From: Venatoribacter cucullus
Lineage (GTDB): Bacteria; Pseudomonadota; Gammaproteobacteria; Pseudomonadales; Oceanobacteraceae
Direction: 5' to 3'
Assembly (NCBI RefSeq): GCF_016132445.1
Contig: NZ_CP046056.1
Location: 2,101,501-2,165,500, forward strand
DNA: 64,000 bases
Positions 8,408 through 16,116 of this stretch are shown piece after piece (position 1 is the stretch's first letter; every line of letters starts with the position of its first letter). Under the pieces are notes generated by a model. That model was not told where the DNA came from. It saw nothing but the letters and a program-made list of their open reading frames with translations, and did no database searches. A program made the position numbers and the translations under genes.

Positions 8408-10336
8408 TCAGCCTTCGCGGGCTTTACGCGGGGCCCGGGCAGCCGGAGCTGCACCATCGGCACGCGGCTTGGCACGATAGGATTTTTTGGCGAAATCGCG
8501 GTTACCAGCCTCGCGCGGAGCACGATCGCGGTTAAAGCCTTCGTTACGGCTGCGTACCGGACGGGTGGTGCCACCAGCAGCCGGAATTTCGCTTTCGCTG
8601 TACGGACGGATTTCCAGCGGCCGGCCACACACGCGGGCTTTTTTCAATTTGTTCATCACCGGTGCCGGCATGCCATTGGGCAGGTCAACCACGGCAAAGT
8701 TTTCCATAATTTCGATATGGCCAATGTATTCGCTGTCGAGATCCGCTTCGTTAGCCACGGCGCCAACCAGGTTACCCGGCTTGAGGCCGTCGTTGTAACC
8801 AACGTTCACCATAAAGCGCACCATTTCAACTTCCGGATGGCCTTTTAACGGCTTCGGACGGCTCTCCGGGGCGGCTTTGGCAGCGGCACGCGGGGCACGG
8901 TCAAAACGCTCACGGCTGTCACGCTCACGACGGTCACCCCGTTCACCACGGGATTCGTTGCGGGCTTCATTACGGCTTTCGCGCTCACGCGCTTCCAGCA
9001 TGCGGGCATCCTGTTGTTCGTTAATAAACAACTGTTTGTCACCCTGCAGCAATGAGGCCATGGCGGCAGCAACGTCCAGCGCATCGACCGGATTTTGCGC
9101 CAGAATGGCTTCAATCATTTCACGGTACGGCTGGTTACGCTCGGAATGCATGGCATCCAGAATCTGCGCCTGAAATTTCTCGCGGCGTTTTTCGTTAACC
9201 TGCTTAGCACTCGGCAGCGGCATTTCTTCAATTGGCTGGCGGGTGGCTTTTTCAATGTCGCGCAGCATGCGTTTTTCGCGGCCACGCACAAACACAATGG
9301 CCTCACCGTTACGACCAGCACGACCGGTACGGCCGATACGGTGTACGTAAGATTCCGTGTCAGACGGAATATCGTAGTTAATCACGTGGCTGATACGCTC
9401 AACGTCCAGACCACGGGCGGCTACATCGGTGGCCACAATAATATCGAGCTGGCCGGACTTTAGTTTTTCCACGGCTTTTTCGCGCAGAGCCTGCGGAATA
9501 TCACCGTTCAGCGGCGAACATTTGAAACCGTTGGCCTGCATAAAATCAGCGACTTCTTCGGTGGCCTGTTTGGTGCGTACAAACACCATCATGGCATCGA
9601 ATTCTTCGGTTTCAGCAATGCGCAGCAGCGCATCATTTTTATGCGCGCCGCCCACAAACCAGTAACGCTGACGGATTTTGTCGTTGGTGGTGGTTTTGGT
9701 CTGAATTTTTACCTGTACCGGATCTTTCAGATGGGTTTCAGCCACATTCTGAATTTCACGCGGCATGGTCGCCGAGAACAACGCCACCTGACGCGAGCGC
9801 GGAGTGTGTTCCAGAATCCAGTTCACATCGTCGATAAAGCCCATGCGCAGCATTTCGTCGGCTTCGTCCAGCACCACCGCGCGGATATCCGCCAGCTGCA
9901 GCGTGCCACGACGCAGGTGATCCATTACCCGGCCCGGTGTGCCCACAACCCACTGCGGACCGCGCTTCAGATCACGCAGCTGTGAACCGTAGTCAGAACC
10001 GCCGTAAATAGCAGTGACGTTAATGCCAGGCATGTATTTGCTGTAGGTTTTTACCGCTTCAGCAACCTGCTGGGCCAGTTCACGGGTCGGCGCCAGACAG
10101 AGCACCTGCGGGGAATTGAAATCCACCTGGGTACGGGTCAGCAGCGGCAGCGCGAAGGCGGCGGTTTTACCGGTGCCGGTCTGAGCCATGCCCAGTACGT
10201 CACGGCCTTCCAGCAAGGAAGGAATGCTTTCAGCCTGAATGGGGGAAGGTGCTTCGTAGCCCAGTTCGTCCAGAACGCGGAGAATAGGGAACGGCAAGCC
10301 AAGGCTGGCGAAGCCAGTCGGAGTAGAGTCAGTCAT
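8408..10336 (-). CDS. deaD: DEAD-box ATP-dependent RNA helicase, DeaD/CsdA type
   Basis: A 642-residue RNA helicase of the DeaD/CsdA type, which remodels RNA in ribosome assembly and mRNA decay, often in the cold. Motifs: Q motif GFASLGLPFPILRVLDELGY with SPIQAESIP, motif I AQTGTGKTAAF, Ia APTRELAQQ, DEAD box VLDEADEML, motif III SATMP, ATDVAARGLD and HRIGRTGRAGR. After about 440 comes an Arg/Glu-rich linker, then a DbpA-type RNA-binding domain (EVEMVRFMVNVGYNDGLKPG ... VCGRPLEIRPY), then a basic RGG-poor tail with many Arg and Ala. The ATG at 10336 starts MTDSTPTGFASLG. The roughly 200-bp leader to the divergent kinase gene is a plausible cold-shock type 5' UTR, which I did not analyse further. 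Confidence 0.93.
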   Translation of the reverse strand: MTDSTPTGFASLGLPFPILRVLDELGYEAPSPIQAESIPSLLEGRDVLGMAQTGTGKTAAFALPLLTRTQVDFNSPQVLCLAPTRELAQQVAEAVKTYSKYMPGINVTAIYGGSDYGSQLRDLKRGPQWVVGTPGRVMDHLRRGTLQLADIRAVVLDEADEMLRMGFIDDVNWILEHTPRSRQVALFSATMPREIQNVAETHLKDPVQVKIQTKTTTNDKIRQRYWFVGGAHKNDALLRIAETEEFDAMMVFVRTKQATEEVADFMQANGFKCSPLNGDIPQALREKAVEKLKSGQLDIIVATDVAARGLDVERISHVINYDIPSDTESYVHRIGRTGRAGRNGEAIVFVRGREKRMLRDIEKATRQPIEEMPLPSAKQVNEKRREKFQAQILDAMHSERNQPYREMIEAILAQNPVDALDVAAAMASLLQGDKQLFINEQQDARMLEARERESRNEARNESRGERGDRRERDSRERFDRAPRAAAKAAPESRPKPLKGHPEVEMVRFMVNVGYNDGLKPGNLVGAVANEADLDSEYIGHIEIMENFAVVDLPNGMPAPVMNKLKKARVCGRPLEIRPYSESEIPAAGGTTRPVRSRNEGFNRDRAPREAGNRDFAKKSYRAKPRADGAAPAARAPRKAREG

Positions 10337-10544
10337 ATTGTACCTGTGTGTCGCGAGCAAGGGCTTGGCCGTTCTGGTTCGCACTCACTGCTCACACGGC
10401 TTGACCCGACTCGTCGGTTTTCTAAAGGGAGGCGGACTATACCGGAATGACGCCGGCTTGTCCTGTTTCTTTTCGTTGCCGAACCGCCTACGCAAGCGCT
10501 GGCGTTGCTGTTAGGCTGTCAGCATCCGGCCAACAGACAGCTGT

Positions 10545-12137
10545 ATGAATATTAAAACCCGCATCTTACTCAGCGTTATCCTGCTGCAGATAACCGGCTT
10601 TGCACTGGTATTGCTGAACCACCAGCAACGCGCTACCGACGGTATTCTGGCTGCCAATCAGCAACGCATTGCGGACGAAAGCTACCAGAATATGCGCTAT
10701 CTCGATGCCCGCGCCGAAACCCTGGCCGGGCCGGAATTGATTCCCGCCGCCTTAACGCTGCTGCAGCCACAAACCAGTCCGGCGGACAGCCGTTTATGGT
10801 TATTCAGTGCCGCCGGCGACAGCCTCACCGGGCAACCGGCGGCCGGCATCACCAGCACCGTGAACAGCCTGCTGCCCCTGCCCGGTGGCAACCAGAAAAC
10901 CCGGATTATCCGTCATGCGGACAGCCTGTTGTTTATTCAGCCCGGACGCAGCGGTCTGATCAGCGTCTTACAGGTGCCAAAGTCAGGTATGGATGCGCTG
11001 GTCAGCCATAACCTCAATGACGATATGTTCATCAGTGCCGCTATTGCGCTGTTATTTATTTCTGCCATGGCATTAATGCTGGAAATTTTATTCAAACCTT
11101 TTGAACAGGTATTGCAGCGGCTGCGTTATGCCGTGGCCCGTAACCGTGATGCCGGCCAGCCCATACTGCAAAAAGTGCATTACCCGGAAAACAACGAGTT
11201 TACGCCGCTGGCTGAAACCTTTAACACGCTGGTGGATCAGGTCGGTGAATTTACCGACCGCCTGTCGCACAGCAATGCGTTATTGCAACGCGAGCAGCAA
11301 CGGGTGGCCGAGCTGAATACCTCACTGGAACAGCGGGTCAGTGACCGCACCCGGGAACTGGCGGAAAAAAATACCGAACTGCAGGAGTCCCTGCAGCAGC
11401 TAAAGCTGAGCCAGCAACGACTGGTAAGCATGGAAAAAAATGAAGCACTGGGTGAGATCGTAGCCGGTCTGGCCCATGAGATTAACAGCCCCCTGGGCAT
11501 CAGTGTTGCCGCCATCAACAGCCTGCAGGATCAGCTGCCCGAATTTGCCACCCTGCCGCCCGCCACCCTGACCCTGACCCGGGAGAACCTGGATATTGCC
11601 GCGAACAACCTGCAGCGCGCAGCGGATATGATCGAACGCTTCAAACAGGTGAGTGTGGATCAGAGCAGTGAACAGCGGCGTGATTTTGACCTGGGCGATT
11701 ATCTGCACAGCATCCTGCTGTCATTGCGGCCCTGGTACAAATACCGCCCGGTGGATATCCGGGTGGAGTGCCCGCCGCAGCTGTTTATCAGCAGTTATCC
11801 GGGGGCCATTGCACAGATTATGACCAACCTGATGCTTAACGCCCTCACCCACGCCTTTCCCGACCCGCTGCAGAATGGCCACATTGTTATCCGGGTCTGG
11901 CAACAACAGGAACAGGTTTTTCTGAGTTTCCGAGATGACGGCCAGGGGATGGATGAAACCACCCGACAGGGATTTTTTGAACCCTTTTTCACCACCTGCC
12001 GCGACCAGGGCGGCAGCGGACTGGGCGGCTATATTATCCGTGAACTGACTGAGCAATCACTGCATGGCAGCGCCCGTGTCAGCAGCACCCCCGGCGCCGG
12101 TTGCGAAGTGCAGCTGAGCTTTCCCCGCCGCCCCTGA
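10545..12137 (+). CDS. Membrane sensor histidine kinase, orphan
   Basis: A 530-residue sensor kinase with a membrane segment at about 5-25, a periplasmic part of about 135 residues without a recognised domain, a second membrane segment near 162-182, a HAMP-like stretch, a long coiled coil (about 235-300) and the acceptor box EIVAGLAHEINSPLG with His311. The ATPase domain has MTNLMLNALTHAFP (N box), FRDDGQGMDETT (G1), FFEPFFTTCRDQGGSGLGGY (F and G2 boxes). The G2 box reads GGSGLGGYI where most kinases have GTGLGL. The architecture resembles the first kinase in this window (573-2210) but the sensor parts differ. No response regulator lies nearby. It is divergent from deaD. Confidence 0.88.
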   Translation: MNIKTRILLSVILLQITGFALVLLNHQQRATDGILAANQQRIADESYQNMRYLDARAETLAGPELIPAALTLLQPQTSPADSRLWLFSAAGDSLTGQPAAGITSTVNSLLPLPGGNQKTRIIRHADSLLFIQPGRSGLISVLQVPKSGMDALVSHNLNDDMFISAAIALLFISAMALMLEILFKPFEQVLQRLRYAVARNRDAGQPILQKVHYPENNEFTPLAETFNTLVDQVGEFTDRLSHSNALLQREQQRVAELNTSLEQRVSDRTRELAEKNTELQESLQQLKLSQQRLVSMEKNEALGEIVAGLAHEINSPLGISVAAINSLQDQLPEFATLPPATLTLTRENLDIAANNLQRAADMIERFKQVSVDQSSEQRRDFDLGDYLHSILLSLRPWYKYRPVDIRVECPPQLFISSYPGAIAQIMTNLMLNALTHAFPDPLQNGHIVIRVWQQQEQVFLSFRDDGQGMDETTRQGFFEPFFTTCRDQGGSGLGGYIIRELTEQSLHGSARVSSTPGAGCEVQLSFPRRP

Positions 12138-12177
12138 ACAGAGCCCGCGGGCCTGTAGCCAGCCACCGGCAGATGCG

Positions 12178-12183
12178 TATAAT
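12178..12183 (+). promoter_or_regulatory. Candidate -10 box for ppnP
   Basis: A consensus TATAAT lies 28 nt before the ppnP start, in the short gap after the kinase gene. I see no good -35, so this is a partial promoter match only. Confidence 0.45.
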
Positions 12184-12210
12184 CGCCGCTCTTAACTGCG
12201 GAGAAGCATC

Positions 12211-12492
12211 ATGCTGAAAGTAAATGAATATTTTGATGGCAAAGTAAAATCCATCGCCATCCAGACGGCCACCCTGCCCGCTACTGTTGGCGCCATGGAA
12301 GCCGGTGAATACGAATTCGGTACCAGCCAGAAAGAAGTGATGACCGTTGTTTCCGGCAGCATGGATGTGCTGTTACCGGGCAGCGCAGACTGGCAGACCT
12401 TTGCTCAGGGCCAGTCATTTGAAGTAGCTGCCAACGTAAAATTCAAAGTAAAAATGGCGACCCAGACTGCTTACTTCTGCACCTACGAATAA
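12211..12492 (+). CDS. ppnP: Pyrimidine/purine nucleoside phosphorylase PpnP
   Basis: A 93-residue small cupin of the YaiE/DUF1255 family. PpnP phosphorolyses several nucleosides to base plus ribose-1-phosphate, so it belongs with nucleotide salvage (compare upp/uraA at 16-18 kb). The whole length matches the family: [18 protein letters not shown], the conserved [32 protein letters not shown], and the end [22 protein letters not shown] precedes the start. It stands alone, with its own -10-like box and an inverted repeat behind it. Confidence 0.93.
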   Translation: MLKVNEYFDGKVKSIAIQTATLPATVGAMEAGEYEFGTSQKEVMTVVSGSMDVLLPGSADWQTFAQGQSFEVAANVKFKVKMATQTAYFCTYE

Positions 12493-12501
12493 GCCCTGCC
12501 A

Positions 12502-12537
12502 CCACTGCCGGCCGGTTTTTGCAACGACCGGCAGTGG
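12502..12537. terminator. Inverted repeat between convergent ppnP and PilZ gene
   Basis: A perfect 10-bp stem, CCACTGCCGG at 12502-12511 and CCGGCAGTGG at 12528-12537. There is no T tract on either side, so it is a possible rho-dependent or processing hairpin and not a classic terminator. Confidence 0.5.
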
Positions 12538-12551
12538 CAAGCCTGGCCGTA

Positions 12552-13226
12552 TCAGTTTTGTTTGTAAATATTCGACAGCACATAGCCATGCAGGGTAATG
12601 CGGTCAGAATCACTCATACTGACGAACTGCACCCCCAGGCCCACCACACCATCTTCCTGCGTCACCGAACGGACGATGCCATTCAGATTAATAATGCGCT
12701 CGACCCCGCTGACCGAAACCTGCGCCGTCAGCTGAATTTCCTCACCGTTCATGACCGGCAGCATTTTAGCCTGCAACCGTGCACCGCCCAGGCTTAAATC
12801 ACGCACCATGGCCGAACTCTGCTTGGCAAACCCCTCGCCATAATGCACCGCAGTAATCAGCGATACCCGTGCCCGCACCGATCTGCGCACCTCGCCCAGC
12901 ACCAGATTTTCCGGCATCGCCAGATGCAGATGCGAATAAGGGGCACGGGAAATATGCACCACCTCGGTCCGGAAAGCGCAGGCACAATTCATCTGTGGAG
13001 CAAACAAACGTACGGTTAGGCCGGCACCGAGTTTCAGCACCATGGGTGAGCCATTAACGACGGGGGTAGAAACAATAATGCCCTGATTGGCGCGGTAACC
13101 GATCAGCAAGGCCTTGTCGCGGTCACTGGTATAACCATCAAAGTCCAGCTGCAGCGGCTGACCGGGCAACAAACGTAAATCTTCGAAACGCGTGCGTTTT
13201 TCTTCCATGTTCAAGGCCTGATTCAC
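12552..13226 (-). CDS. YcgR-like PilZ domain protein (c-di-GMP effector)
   Basis: About 224 residues with two domains: an N-terminal YcgR-like beta domain (PGQPLQLDFDG ... VVNGSPMVLKLGAGLTVRLF) and a C-terminal PilZ domain. The PilZ c-di-GMP motifs are both present: an R-x3-R-type box in RRSVRARV and D-x-S-x-x-G in DLSLGGARL. Proteins of this layout bind c-di-GMP and slow flagella or act on other surface functions. The chosen start is GTG at 13226 behind AGGAG; an ATG at 13208 is the alternative. No motility gene is near, so the target is unknown. It converges on ppnP. Confidence 0.87.
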   Translation of the reverse strand: MNQALNMEEKRTRFEDLRLLPGQPLQLDFDGYTSDRDKALLIGYRANQGIIVSTPVVNGSPMVLKLGAGLTVRLFAPQMNCACAFRTEVVHISRAPYSHLHLAMPENLVLGEVRRSVRARVSLITAVHYGEGFAKQSSAMVRDLSLGGARLQAKMLPVMNGEEIQLTAQVSVSGVERIINLNGIVRSVTQEDGVVGLGVQFVSMSDSDRITLHGYVLSNIYKQN

Positions 13227-13344
13227 AATATCCTGTTCTCCTGAAGATCTGCCACGATTGTAGCCTAAGCACACAATACCGGCTTTGCCTTGCAGGACAA
13301 TTATCGGTTAGTCATCATATCCGTACTGAGGAGCGCAAAATACC

Positions 13345-13602
13345 ATGTTTGAGAAAAACGATTTAGTGCAATTAGTGACAATGACCATGCCCTTTGGCAA
13401 ATATCAGGGCCGGTTGCTGATTGATATTCCCGAAGAATACCTGCTGTGGCTGAATAACAAAGGTATGCCGGATGGCAAACTGGGCCTGTTGCTGAGCCTG
13501 GCACTGGAAATAAAAATGAACGGATTGGAAGATATTCTGAACCCGCTGCGTAGCCGCCAACGCCCTGCTGTGTTCCACTCCGGGCCGGATACCCTGCAAT
13601 AA
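13345..13602 (+). CDS. DUF3820 family protein
   Basis: An 85-residue protein matching the DUF3820 family (also described as putative quorum-sensing-regulated virulence factor). The signature is TMPFGKYQGRLLIDIPEEYL followed by LWLNNKGMPDGKLGLLLSLAL. A conserved fold is likely; no biochemical function is known to me. A short Pro/Arg-rich tail ends the protein. It starts 21 bp before the amidotransferase gene and is probably co-transcribed with it. Confidence 0.85.
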   Translation: MFEKNDLVQLVTMTMPFGKYQGRLLIDIPEEYLLWLNNKGMPDGKLGLLLSLALEIKMNGLEDILNPLRSRQRPAVFHSGPDTLQ

Positions 13603-13623
13603 CACCCCTGTTGTGAGCCGCTG

Positions 13624-14343
13624 ATGAAGACGCTTGGACTCCTGGAAACCGATGTACTGTACGCCGACCTGCAAACCGACTTCCGCTCGTATGGCCACCT
13701 GTTTACTGAATTTTTTCAGCGCTATGGCGTAGCACTGAATTACCGGTTTTATCAGATTCAGCAAGGGGAATTACCACAGCCCGGCGACTGTGATGCCTAC
13801 CTGATTACCGGCTCCAAAGCCGGCGTCTACGATGATTTGCCCTGGATACCGCCATTACAGGCGTGGATTCGTGAGGCGTTTGCGCGTCAGGAAAAAATCA
13901 TCGGTATTTGTTTTGGACACCAGTTACTGGCACACACACTGGGCGGTTTTGCCGCCCGCAGTCCGAAAGGCTGGGGGATTGGTGTGCGCAGCGAAACCAT
14001 TCAGCAGTTGCCGGCCTGGCTGGACGATACCGCCGCTCAACTAACCCTGATTTACAGCCACCGAGACCAGGTGGAACGCCTGCCGCCAGCAGCCGTGCGC
14101 ATAGCCGGCAGTGAATTCTGCGAAAACGCCGCCTTTGTTATTGGCGAGCAGGTGCTGGCATTGCAGGGACATCCGGAATTTACCCCGGCCTACACCCGCC
14201 GCTTACTGCCACGCCGGGAAACCTGTGTGGGTTCAGAGCTGCTGCAGCAAGGCTTAAACAGCCTGGAGCAACCCACCGATGCCGGCAGGGTGTGCAACTG
14301 GATGGCAACCTTTATCGGCGCACGTTTAGGAGCCTCTGAATAA
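13624..14343 (+). CDS. Class I glutamine amidotransferase
   Basis: A 239-residue stand-alone class I glutamine amidotransferase of the GuaA-like/YfeJ type. The nucleophile elbow GICFGHQLLAHTLGG carries Cys near residue 98, and the His-Glu pair of the triad is in LQGHPEF near 182. An oxyanion-strand-like YLITGSKAGVYDD lies near 60. No synthetase domain is attached, so it may hydrolyse a gamma-glutamyl compound or partner with another protein. The last five codons and the TAA stop come from the left terminal repeat of an inserted 262-bp element (14329-14590), so the native C terminus has been replaced. Confidence 0.88.
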   Translation: MKTLGLLETDVLYADLQTDFRSYGHLFTEFFQRYGVALNYRFYQIQQGELPQPGDCDAYLITGSKAGVYDDLPWIPPLQAWIREAFARQEKIIGICFGHQLLAHTLGGFAARSPKGWGIGVRSETIQQLPAWLDDTAAQLTLIYSHRDQVERLPPAAVRIAGSEFCENAAFVIGEQVLALQGHPEFTPAYTRRLLPRRETCVGSELLQQGLNSLEQPTDAGRVCNWMATFIGARLGASE

Positions 14344-14590
14344 CTCTGCACAGCTCTGCGCGAGTCTTTCCGGGCTGTAGAGTAAGGCGGTGAACGCCGA
14401 GAATGGCGAGCCCTTTTCAAGTTCGCCAACGCCGCTATACGGCCCGGAAAGCCGCGCCCTGCGGGGATTGCAGGAAAGCCCTGACTCGGTGTCGCCGGGT
14501 TTTGACAGAACCCGCTATGCCTGCAACCCGGCTTCGTGATTCAGAACTTTCCTGCAATCCAGAGCGGGCACCGAGTTATTCAGAGGCTCC
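14329..14590. mobile_element. MITE-like element with 18-bp terminal inverted repeats
   Basis: The two ends are a perfect 18-bp inverted repeat, GGAGCCTCTGAATAACTC at 14329-14346 and its reverse complement at 14573-14590. TTA stands on both outer sides (14326-14328 and 14591-14593), consistent with a 3-bp target duplication. Inside are nested inverted repeats: about 22 bp around 14359-14380 pairing with 14435-14457, a perfect 14-bp pair GGATTGCAGGAAAG (14465-14478) with 14547-14560, and ACTCGGTG near 14483 pairing with CACCGAGT near 14569. There is no reading frame of note. It sits between two convergent genes and provides the stop codon of the left one. The ends resemble a decayed copy at 20960. 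Confidence 0.8.
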
Positions 14591-14824
14591 TTAAAGAAAT
14601 TTCTGCACATACCAGCAGCTGGCCTGCTTGTGGTACTGCTGCTGGTCAGCCCAGGCCAGCCCCGCTTTTACCAGCTCTTCGGCCAGGCCTTGCCCACGCA
14701 GGGCAAAGGGCACATAGGTGCGGGTAAAATCAATATCCGAACCCGTCACTACATATTCCAGCACGCATTCGTGACCGTCTTTATTCAGCACAAAACGCTG
14801 CTGTTCGGGTTGATGTTCAATCAT
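14591..14824 (-). CDS. Small GNAT-like acetyltransferase (YjdJ type)
   Basis: A 77-residue protein matching the short GCN5-related acetyltransferase-like family (COG2388/YjdJ type). The core is FVLNKDGHECVLEYVV, then FTRTYVPFALRGQGLAEELV, where R-G-x-G-x-A is the acetyl-CoA pyrophosphate loop, and a C-terminal KQASCWYVQKFL. The acceptor is unknown. Its TAA stop coincides with the TTA next to the inserted element on its right edge. It lies 22 bp downstream of the DUF3301 gene on the same strand. Confidence 0.83.
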   Translation of the reverse strand: MIEHQPEQQRFVLNKDGHECVLEYVVTGSDIDFTRTYVPFALRGQGLAEELVKAGLAWADQQQYHKQASCWYVQKFL

Positions 14825-14846
14825 ATTTCAGGATCCTCTGAATGCT

Positions 14847-15194
14847 TTAATGAATCCGGTGCGGCGCTAACTGCAGCTGCAACAGCCGCCGGCCGGCCAG
14901 AATTAATTCACCCGCATAGCGTTCATCTCCGGTGGAGGAAAACTCAAACCGGTAACGGCGCAGCAGCTGCCAGCCGGAGGGACGTGGACGGTTACTGGCG
15001 CCGACCACGGCCAGTTTGGGTAAGCGTTTAATCCGCAGGGATTCCAGCATCAGGGTGTCGTCCAGCAGCTGCACATCTTCCTGCTGACAATGCCGGCGCA
15101 CCAGCGCCAGGGCCTGTAACTTGGCCTGCTGTTCACGGCTCCAGAACAGGAATAAGGCGGCCACCAGGGTGAGGAAAAATAACCAGCCTAGCAT
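14847..15194 (-). CDS. DUF3301 family membrane-anchored protein
   Basis: A 115-residue protein with one N-terminal membrane segment (LGWLFFLTLVAALFLFW, about 2-18) and a basic cytoplasmic domain. The segment ALVRRHCQQEDVQLLDDTL and the end YRFEFSSTGDERYAGELILA match DUF3301, a gammaproteobacterial family without known role. It starts at the first ATG. It is downstream of hairpin element A and of uraA on the same strand, so it could be reached by read-through. Confidence 0.82.
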   Translation of the reverse strand: MLGWLFFLTLVAALFLFWSREQQAKLQALALVRRHCQQEDVQLLDDTLMLESLRIKRLPKLAVVGASNRPRPSGWQLLRRYRFEFSSTGDERYAGELILAGRRLLQLQLAPHRIH

Positions 15195-15277
15195 GTGATG
15201 AACTCTTTACTATTTCCGGCAGTGTACACCGCTGCTGCGGTTCTGGCAGCCTGTTAGCCGGCTTGGCTGCCGGCCTG

Positions 15278-15301
15278 GCCGTCACGGCGTGACGGCTTTT
15301 T
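15278..15301 (+). terminator. Terminator-like hairpin beside element A
   Basis: GCCGTCA (15278-15284) pairs with TGACGGC (15290-15296) and is followed by T5, the shape of an intrinsic terminator on the plus strand. No plus-strand gene precedes it, so it may instead be an outer hairpin of the repeat region. The rest of 15195-15313 holds a few more short GC palindromes and nothing coding. Confidence 0.4.
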
Positions 15302-15313
15302 GCGGACTGATGT

Positions 15314-16110
15314 ATGCCAGCCTTGCAGGCTGGTTTAGCTGCCACTGCGTGGCAGCTTATGCGGGGCTCCGCCCCCGCGCCCCGATTGCGAGGAACTTAT
15401 CCTCGCGCTCCAGCTTTGCGCTGTATAGCACGTATCCCTCATTCACCGTCATTGCCGACGGCCACGGATCGTAAGGCACGTCCTGTGCCACGATCCTCGC
15501 CCGGAATCATCCGGGCGGACCTGTCAATGACGATTCATTTCGGCGTGCTATAGGCGCGGTTAAAACCGCAGCGGCTACGCCGGAAAGGCTTTCTTGGGCG
15601 TGCTACGCACACAAAAAACGAAAACCGAAAACTCTTCCGGCCGAAGGCTGCGAAATAACGTTCAAGTTGCTGCGGTTTTTCCCCGGCCCATTCGGACTAG
15701 CCCGACGTTTGGCAAAGCCAATAGCATCGTTTGGATGATTCCAAACGAGCGGGTAAGGGCATGGACAATTTTGTTGGAACAAAATTGAACAGCCGAAGGC
15801 TGGCCCGCAGGGCGAAAGGCAGGATGCCTGAAGTCTCCCCCCTATGGCCGCGTATGCGTCATTGGCTTTGGTAAACGAGGCAACGACCAACGGGAGTAAC
15901 AGCCGCAGGCTGGCCCGAAGGGCGAGCGAAGCGAGTAACCAGCTGGAACGCGGGCCAGAGAGGATTGTAAGGAGACCCCTCTTCTTACATTGGGGCTCAG
16001 GGCCGGTTTTTGCTCCTGCAAAACCGGCATTTCCACCATCCATGGCGGTAGCGGAGCCCCGCATCAGCTGCCACGCAGTGGCAGCTAAACCAGCCCGGCA
16101 GGGCTGGCAT
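15314..16110 (-). mobile_element. Hairpin-array element, copy A (non-coding, about 0.8 kb)
   Basis: This 797-bp stretch has imperfect terminal inverted repeats of about 59 bp (15314-15372 against 16052-16110, both reading ATGCCAGCC inward). Between them is a chain of short hairpins: 15317-15333, 15388-15406 (GCGAGGA/TCCTCGC), 15466-15496 (GGATCGT/ACGATCC enclosing GGCAC/GTGCC), 15600-15610, 15727-15748 (9-bp stem), 15766-15787 (10-bp stem, 2-nt loop), 15967-15988 and a GC-rich one at 16002-16028. It is related to copy B (51400-52161) in the opposite orientation. The strand is given as the direction in which uraA transcription would enter it; its right end is 6 bp after the uraA stop. No convincing gene is present: the long minus-strand open frame (15603-16172) runs through the hairpins. 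Confidence 0.8.
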
Positions 16111-16116
16111 GCGATA

